NCBI GenBank assembly: GCA_015065045.1
Contig: SVRB01000055.1
Coordinates: 1-9,557, forward strand
DNA from: Oscillospiraceae bacterium
Lineage (GTDB): Bacteria > Bacillota > Clostridia > Oscillospirales > CAG-272
Direction: 5' to 3'
DNA: 9,557 nucleotides
Shown here: piece by piece, positions 5,167 to 9,557 of the stretch
Layout of the letters: each line of letters starts with the position of its first letter
Numbering within the stretch: the stretch's first letter is position 1
Notes under the pieces: model-generated
The model's input: only the letters and a program-made list of their open reading frames with translations
Told to the model about the DNA's origin: nothing
Database searches by the model: none
Made by a program: the position numbers and the translations under genes

Positions 5167-6015
5167 TTATATGTGTTCTTTCAGATATCTGACAGCATCT
5201 CCAATGTTTTGGATAGGGTCAAGACCCGCCTCTCGTTCAACTGTTAAGAAGCCTTTATATCCGATCTCCTCAAGCGTTTTTAAGTAAAGAGGGAAGTTTA
5301 CAGCACCCTCGCCGAGAGGTCTTTCTTCAAAGAATTTCATTTTTTTTACCTCTTCGGGAATGGGATGTACCACTCTGTAGATAAATTCGGGATTGCCCTT
5401 TGTCAACATAACTCCGTCTTTTGCGTGAGTGTGAACAATGTGTTTTGCAAGATTTTTGACGGCAGACGAAGCATCTTCTCCGATTACCATACAAAGATTT
5501 GCAGGGTCGAAGTTTATGCCGACACCGTTACTTCCGAGAGATTCAATGAATTTGCACAGCGTTTCCGATTTCTCAGGACCCGTTTCTATCGCAAAATAAG
5601 AGCCGTTTTTGTCAGCGTATTCGGAAAGCTCAGCGCACGCCTCTTGCATTATCTTATATCTTTCGTGTTCTGTATTCTCGGGAACAACGCCTATATGTGT
5701 CGTTACTATATTCGTTCCGAGATCGTTTGCGAGGTCAAGTATCTTTTTTAGTTTTGCGATAAGAACGGGATTTCTTTCTCTGTCGCCAAAACCCATACCC
5801 ATATCACCGCAGAGCGCAGAAAATATAAGTCCTGCATCGGCAACCTCTTTCTTTAGAGCAAGTCTTGCTGATAAGTCCATATTCTCGGGAGCGCTGACGC
5901 CCTTTGTTGCAAACATCTGAATGCCGTCAACGCCGAGCCTTGCGGCAATTTCAATTGCCGTGCTTCTGTCGGTTTTAAATCCGTCTATAATTACTCCGAT
6001 CGGGAATTTATACAT
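5167..6015 (-). CDS. Sugar phosphate isomerase/epimerase-like TIM-barrel protein
   Basis: The 282-residue protein has the length and motif order of the xylose isomerase-like TIM-barrel family, whose members isomerise or epimerise sugars or inositols, or cut abasic DNA. Visible blocks are VTTHIG (about 104-109), FAIETGP with E144, GINFDPANL with D170, VHTHAKD with H197, PLGEGAVNFP and TVEREAG with E260. E144, D170, H197 and E260 fit the usual divalent metal ligands. The substrate is unknown. The ATG at 6015 is preferred because AAAGGA (6026-6031) lies 10 nt upstream; a TTG at 6021 would add two residues but sits only 4 nt from that site. It follows purH on the same strand, but a perfect terminator hairpin lies between them, so expression depends on read-through or an unseen promoter. 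Confidence 0.87.
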   Translation of the reverse strand: MYKFPIGVIIDGFKTDRSTAIEIAARLGVDGIQMFATKGVSAPENMDLSARLALKKEVADAGLIFSALCGDMGMGFGDRERNPVLIAKLKKILDLANDLGTNIVTTHIGVVPENTEHERYKIMQEACAELSEYADKNGSYFAIETGPEKSETLCKFIESLGSNGVGINFDPANLCMVIGEDASSAVKNLAKHIVHTHAKDGVMLTKGNPEFIYRVVHPIPEEVKKMKFFEERPLGEGAVNFPLYLKTLEEIGYKGFLTVEREAGLDPIQNIGDAVRYLKEHI

Positions 6016-6036
6016 AATCAAAAAATCCTTTCACCT

Positions 6037-6068
6037 AAAAAAATGGGCTGTTACTTTGGTAACAGCCC
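6037..6068 (-). terminator. Terminator of the pur operon
   Basis: GGGCTGTTAC (6045-6054) and GTAACAGCCC (6059-6068) form a perfect 10-bp stem with a 4-nt loop. On the minus strand the stem is followed by a T-rich run (6037-6043). It begins 8 nt after the purH stop codon. Its U tract touches the AGGTGAAAGGA ribosome binding region (6026-6036) of the isomerase-like gene. Confidence 0.92.
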
Positions 6069-6076
6069 GTAATTTT

Positions 6077-7627
6077 TTAATGCTTAAAGTGTCTTTTACC
6101 CGTGAATACCATTGCGATTCCGTACTTGTTACAAGCATCGATGGATTCCTGGTCGCGAATACTTCCGCCGGGCTGAATGATTGCAGTAATGCCTGCCTTG
6201 TGAGCGGCTTCAACGCAGTCAGCGAAGGGGAAGAAAGCATCACTTGCCATAACGCTGCCCTTAACCTTTTCGCCGCCGTATTTGATTGCGAGCTCAAGAG
6301 CGGTAATTCTGTTTGTCTGACCGGGGCCGATACCTACTGTAGCACCGTCTTTTGCAAGAGTAATACCGTTTGACTTGGTGTGCTTAACAACCTTCATAGC
6401 GAACTTCATATCGCGGAGCTGTTCTTCTGTGGGAGCCTTTTCTGTAACAACCTTAACGTCAGCGTCGTCGTACATTTCTGTGTTGAGTTCCTGAACGAGA
6501 AGACCGCCTGCAACCTTCTTCATATCAAACATTTCTTTTCTGTTGGGAGTTGCAATTTCAGGCAAACGGAGAACGCGGAGGTTCTTCTTGGAACAGAGGA
6601 TCTGGAGAGCTTCAGCATCGTATTCGGGAGCGATGATGATTTCAAGGAAGAGCTTTGCAAGTTCCTGAGCTGTCTGTGAATCAACCTTACGGTTAAATGC
6701 AACAATGCCGCCGAAGATAGAAACGGGGTCAGCTTCATAAGCTCTTGTATAAGCTTCGAGAACTGTTGAACCGATACCTACACCGCAGGGGTTCGCGTGC
6801 TTCAATGCTACGCAGCAAATGTCATCACCGAATTCCTTAATCGTATCAAGAGCGCCGTTTGCATCGTTTATATTGTTATATGATAATTCTTTTCCGTTAA
6901 GCTGTTCTGCTGCAGCCAATGTGCCTTCGTAGCCCTTGCCAACTTCGCGGTAGAATGCTGCTGCTTGGTGGGGGTTTTCGCCGTAACGCATTTCACTAAC
7001 CTTTTCGTATGTAAGAGAAAGCTTTTCGGGGAACATAGGCATACCGCTTTCTTTTCTGAGGTAGCCTGAAATAAGAGTATCGTATGCAGCTGTGTGCTCG
7101 AATACTTTATAAGAAAGCTTAAGCTTTGTATCCTTTGATACTTCGCCGTTTGCTTCAAGTTCGCCTGTAACTGTGTCATAGTCAACGGGGTCAACGATAA
7201 CAGCAACGTCCTGCCAGTTCTTTGCAGCTGCGCGGAGCATTGTAGGACCGCCGATATCGATATTTTCGATAGCGTCTTCGCGTGTTACGTTGTCCTTAAG
7301 GATTGTTTCCTTGAAGGGATAGAGGTTGATAGCAACGATGTCGATAGGAGTAACACCGAGCTCTTCGATCTGCTTCATATGTTCGGGGTTTTCTCTCATA
7401 GCGAGAATACCTGCATGTATCATAGGATGGAGTGTCTTTACACGGCCGTCAAGACATTCGGGGAAGTTTGTTACGTCAGAAACGTTTGTTACTGCAACAC
7501 CGTTATCTGTCAATGTTTTTGCTGTTCCGCCGGTAGAAAGAATTTCATAACCGAGCTTTTCAAGACGTTTTGCAAATTCAACAACGCCTGTTTTATCCGA
7601 CAGGCTGATTATAGCGCGTTTTTTCAT
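6077..7627 (-). CDS. purH: Bifunctional AICAR formyltransferase / IMP cyclohydrolase
   Basis: PurH performs the last two steps of de novo purine synthesis: formyl transfer from 10-formyl-tetrahydrofolate to AICAR, then ring closure to IMP. At 516 residues it is full length. The N-terminal cyclohydrolase domain (about 1-195) shows ALISLSDK-like IISLSDKTG (6-14), STGGTAK (31-37), TLHPMIHAGIL (65-75) and NIDIGGPTMLRAAAKN (122-137). The formyltransferase domain shows MRYGENPHQ (213-221), KHANPCGVG (276-284) with the catalytic Lys-His pair, SIFGGIVAFNR (303-313), SDAFFPFAD (462-470), IQPGGSIRD (484-492) and the C-terminal FTGKRHFKH. The ATG at 7627 has AGAAAGGTG 8 nt upstream. It lies 32 nt after purN and ends the operon at a terminator. 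No key residue seems missing. Confidence 0.98.
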   Translation of the reverse strand: MKKRAIISLSDKTGVVEFAKRLEKLGYEILSTGGTAKTLTDNGVAVTNVSDVTNFPECLDGRVKTLHPMIHAGILAMRENPEHMKQIEELGVTPIDIVAINLYPFKETILKDNVTREDAIENIDIGGPTMLRAAAKNWQDVAVIVDPVDYDTVTGELEANGEVSKDTKLKLSYKVFEHTAAYDTLISGYLRKESGMPMFPEKLSLTYEKVSEMRYGENPHQAAAFYREVGKGYEGTLAAAEQLNGKELSYNNINDANGALDTIKEFGDDICCVALKHANPCGVGIGSTVLEAYTRAYEADPVSIFGGIVAFNRKVDSQTAQELAKLFLEIIIAPEYDAEALQILCSKKNLRVLRLPEIATPNRKEMFDMKKVAGGLLVQELNTEMYDDADVKVVTEKAPTEEQLRDMKFAMKVVKHTKSNGITLAKDGATVGIGPGQTNRITALELAIKYGGEKVKGSVMASDAFFPFADCVEAAHKAGITAIIQPGGSIRDQESIDACNKYGIAMVFTGKRHFKH

Positions 7628-7659
7628 AGTCGTATCACCTTTCTGATTTTAGGTTTATG

Positions 7660-8283
7660 TTATTTCATTATTACAATGTTGTTTTCAACGATAAGTCTTT
7701 CGTTGCAGAGAAGATCGAGCGCCAAGGGAAGAATTTCCCATTCAGCCTCTTCCATAACTCTTTTCTGGAGCTGTTCGGGAGTATCTCCCTGCAAAATATT
7801 AACAGCCTTCTGGAGTATTATCGGGCCGCCGTCTGCAATTTCATTTACGAAATGAACGGTAGCGCCTGTGATCTTAACGCCCTTTTCAAGAGCGGCCTTG
7901 TGAACTCTGAGTCCGTAAAAGCCCTCACCGCAAAAACTGGGGATAAGTGCGGGGTGAACGTTAAGTATTTTGTTTCTGTATTTTTCAATTATTTTACCGC
8001 TCAAAATGTGCATAAAGCCCGCGAGAACGATAATGTCTATATTGTATTCCTCAAGCTTTTGCAATATAGCGTCCGAGAAAGCTTCTCTATCGTTGGATTT
8101 TTCTATAACACAAGTATCGATGTTGTTTTTCTTTGCTCTTTCCAAAGCGAAAGCGTTGGGATTGCTTGATAATACGAGAGCAAGCTTTCCGTTTACGATC
8201 TTTCTGTTATTGAATGCATCGATGATTGCTTGTAAATTTGTTCCGCCGCCCGATACGAGAACGGCAATGTTTTTTGTAGTCAT
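7660..8283 (-). CDS. purN: Phosphoribosylglycinamide formyltransferase
   Basis: PurN transfers a formyl group from 10-formyl-tetrahydrofolate to GAR, the third step of purine synthesis. The 207-residue length is normal. Seen are the phosphate-binding loop LVSGGGTNLQ (9-18), LAGFMHILS (87-95), LNVHPALIPSF (107-117) carrying catalytic N108 and H110, then GFYGLRVHKAAL and EIADGGPII with catalytic D151. The start is set at the ATG at 8283, one base after the purF stop. The reading frame stays open upstream to 8346, but that part overlaps purF and would add 21 residues before the family's usual N-terminus. GGGAG (8293-8297), inside the purF 3' end, lies 9 nt upstream. Translation is probably coupled to purF. 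Confidence 0.97.
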   Translation of the reverse strand: MTTKNIAVLVSGGGTNLQAIIDAFNNRKIVNGKLALVLSSNPNAFALERAKKNNIDTCVIEKSNDREAFSDAILQKLEEYNIDIIVLAGFMHILSGKIIEKYRNKILNVHPALIPSFCGEGFYGLRVHKAALEKGVKITGATVHFVNEIADGGPIILQKAVNILQGDTPEQLQKRVMEEAEWEILPLALDLLCNERLIVENNIVIMK

Positions 8284-8284
8284 A

Positions 8285-9557
8285 TCAGTTTTCTCCCGGA
8301 ACGTGAACAGGGTAGTTGCCTGTGAAGCAAGCATCGCAGAATTCAAGTGAAGTATCTTTAGTGATCTCCTTCAAATCTTCAACTGCAAGGTATGCGAGTG
8401 AGTCAGCACCGATTGCCTGTCTTATTTCTTCAAGAGTCAAACGGCAAGCGATAAGCTTGTCTCTTGAATCAATATCCGTTCCAAAGTAACAAGGATTAAG
8501 GAAGGGAGGAGAAGAAATACGGAGGTGTACTTCCGTTGCTCCCGCCTGACGAATAAGGTCGATAAGATGAGCGCAAGTAGTGCCTCTTACTATTGAGTCG
8601 TCGACTACTACAACTCTCTTGCCTTTAAGAACAGCGGGCATAGGGTTGAGCTTGAGTCTTACAAGATTTTCTCTTTCGCCTTGCTGTGTCTGAATGAACG
8701 TTCTTCCGATATAACGGTTTTTATTCAAACCAACACTGTAAGGAATGCCAGATTCTCTTGAATAACCGAGAGCGGCGTCAAGACCGCTGTCGGGAACGCC
8801 GATAACAATGTCGGCAATATCTTTATTGTTATCGCGTCTTGCAAGGCATCTTCCTGCTTCCTGTCTTGCAAAGTGAACGCTTTGTCCGTCGATTACCGAG
8901 TCGGGACGAGCAAAGTAAATATGCTCGAATATGCAAGATGATGTCTTCTGACCGCATTTTTCAATAAACGATTCAACGCCGTCCTTTGTAACTGCAACGA
9001 CCTCACCGGGCTGTATATCTCTTATAAATTTACCGCCGATAGCATCTATAGCGCAAGATTCCGATGCAAAAATAACAGATTCACCGAGAGAACCCATGCA
9101 GAGAGGTCTGAAGCCTTTGGGGTCTCTTACCGCAATAAGCTTATTCGGTGTCATAATTACGAATGAGTATGCGCCCGAAACTCTGTCCATAATGTTCAAA
9201 ACAGCCTGTTCTGTAGAGGTTGTTTTGAGTCTTTCTCTTGAGATCATATACGCAAATATTTCAGCGTCAGAGTTTGTGTGGAACATAGCTCCTGAATCTT
9301 CAAGGTTCGTTCTGAGTTTATTTGAATCTACAAGTGAACCGTTATAAGAAATGGCAATCTGACCTTTTGTGTATTTAGAAACGTAGGGGAGATTATTTTC
9401 TCTGCCTTTATTTTCAGATGATGCGTAACGAACGTGTCCGATAGCGATGTTTCCTTTGAGGTAGTTCAAAACCATCTCGTTGAAAACTTCGTTAAGAAGA
9501 CCTTCGTCGTTGTGGCTGTATATCATACCGTTATTGTTTACGGCCACAACGACGAAG
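8285..9557 (-). CDS. purF: Amidophosphoribosyltransferase, 5' end cut by window edge
   Basis: PurF makes phosphoribosylamine from PRPP and glutamine, the committed step of purine synthesis. About 423 codons are visible; the N-terminal ~50 residues, including the nucleophilic cysteine of the glutaminase domain, lie outside the window. The frame runs open through the edge, so the GTG at 9547 is not the start. Numbered from that GTG codon, the glutaminase domain shows GHVRYASS (37-44), SYNGSLVD (68-75), NSDAEIF (92-98) and DPKGFRPL (142-149). The phosphoribosyltransferase domain shows VPDSGLDAA and the PRPP loop VVVVDDSIVRGTT (312-324). C205 (CIFEHIYFARPDS), C353, C404 and C407 fit the four cluster ligands of the Bacillus-type 4Fe-4S enzyme, so this is the oxygen-sensitive iron-sulfur class. 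It is the first visible gene of the pur group, followed by purN after one base. Confidence 0.97.
   Translation of the reverse strand, partial: FVVVAVNNNGMIYSHNDEGLLNEVFNEMVLNYLKGNIAIGHVRYASSENKGRENNLPYVSKYTKGQIAISYNGSLVDSNKLRTNLEDSGAMFHTNSDAEIFAYMISRERLKTTSTEQAVLNIMDRVSGAYSFVIMTPNKLIAVRDPKGFRPLCMGSLGESVIFASESCAIDAIGGKFIRDIQPGEVVAVTKDGVESFIEKCGQKTSSCIFEHIYFARPDSVIDGQSVHFARQEAGRCLARRDNNKDIADIVIGVPDSGLDAALGYSRESGIPYSVGLNKNRYIGRTFIQTQQGERENLVRLKLNPMPAVLKGKRVVVVDDSIVRGTTCAHLIDLIRQAGATEVHLRISSPPFLNPCYFGTDIDSRDKLIACRLTLEEIRQAIGADSLAYLAVEDLKEITKDTSLEFCDACFTGNYPVHVPGEN

Noticed and set aside
8284..8346. Longer PurN starting at 8346 inside purF
   Set aside because: It would add 21 residues ahead of the normal PurN start and has no good ribosome binding site; the ATG at 8283 fits the family.

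Overview
The window looks like a chromosomal stretch of a low-GC, Gram-positive anaerobe of the class Clostridia, probably a gut member related to Oscillospirales/Ruminococcaceae. This rests on strong GGAGG-type ribosome binding sites, near-consensus sigma-A promoters, the infC-rpmI arrangement, a clostridial PurF with iron-sulfur cysteines, and GTAGGGG-type and CTCTCCC-type palindromic repeats between genes. No species can be named from the sequence alone. No rRNA, tRNA, CRISPR array, phage gene or transposase was seen.

Layout. On the minus strand at the left edge (1-887) is the start of a translation operon: a consensus promoter, a leader of about 150 nt with a possible attenuator, infC (IF3), a hairpin spacer, then the first 20 codons of rpmI (L35). 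Divergent from it, a plus-strand promoter (933-961) and a short leader with an AT-only palindrome open a cell-envelope gene group. This holds a single-pass membrane protein with a stalk-like outer domain (1049-1987), a membrane-anchored VanY-type D,D-carboxypeptidase (2023-3063) and a small nitroreductase (3080-3601). A hypothetical protein with paired cysteines (3645-4088) and a strong terminator (4116-4165) follow.

From about 4166 to 5130 lies an accessory islet. It holds nested palindromic repeats with a promoter-like sequence, a small AT-rich four-helix membrane protein (4530-4955), a second terminator-like hairpin related to the first, and a double-hairpin repeat.

The right half is on the minus strand. 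The 3' part of the purine operon reads purF (cut by the window edge), purN, purH, then a perfect terminator hairpin. That terminator directly abuts the ribosome binding site of a sugar phosphate isomerase/epimerase-like gene (5167-6015). PurF makes the first committed step of purine synthesis, PurN adds the first formyl group, and PurH performs the last two steps to IMP. purM is not between purF and purN.

Most of the window is ordinary housekeeping DNA. The points most worth a second look are the apparent AUA start codon of infC with its leader, the repeat islet, and the terminator placed against the isomerase gene.
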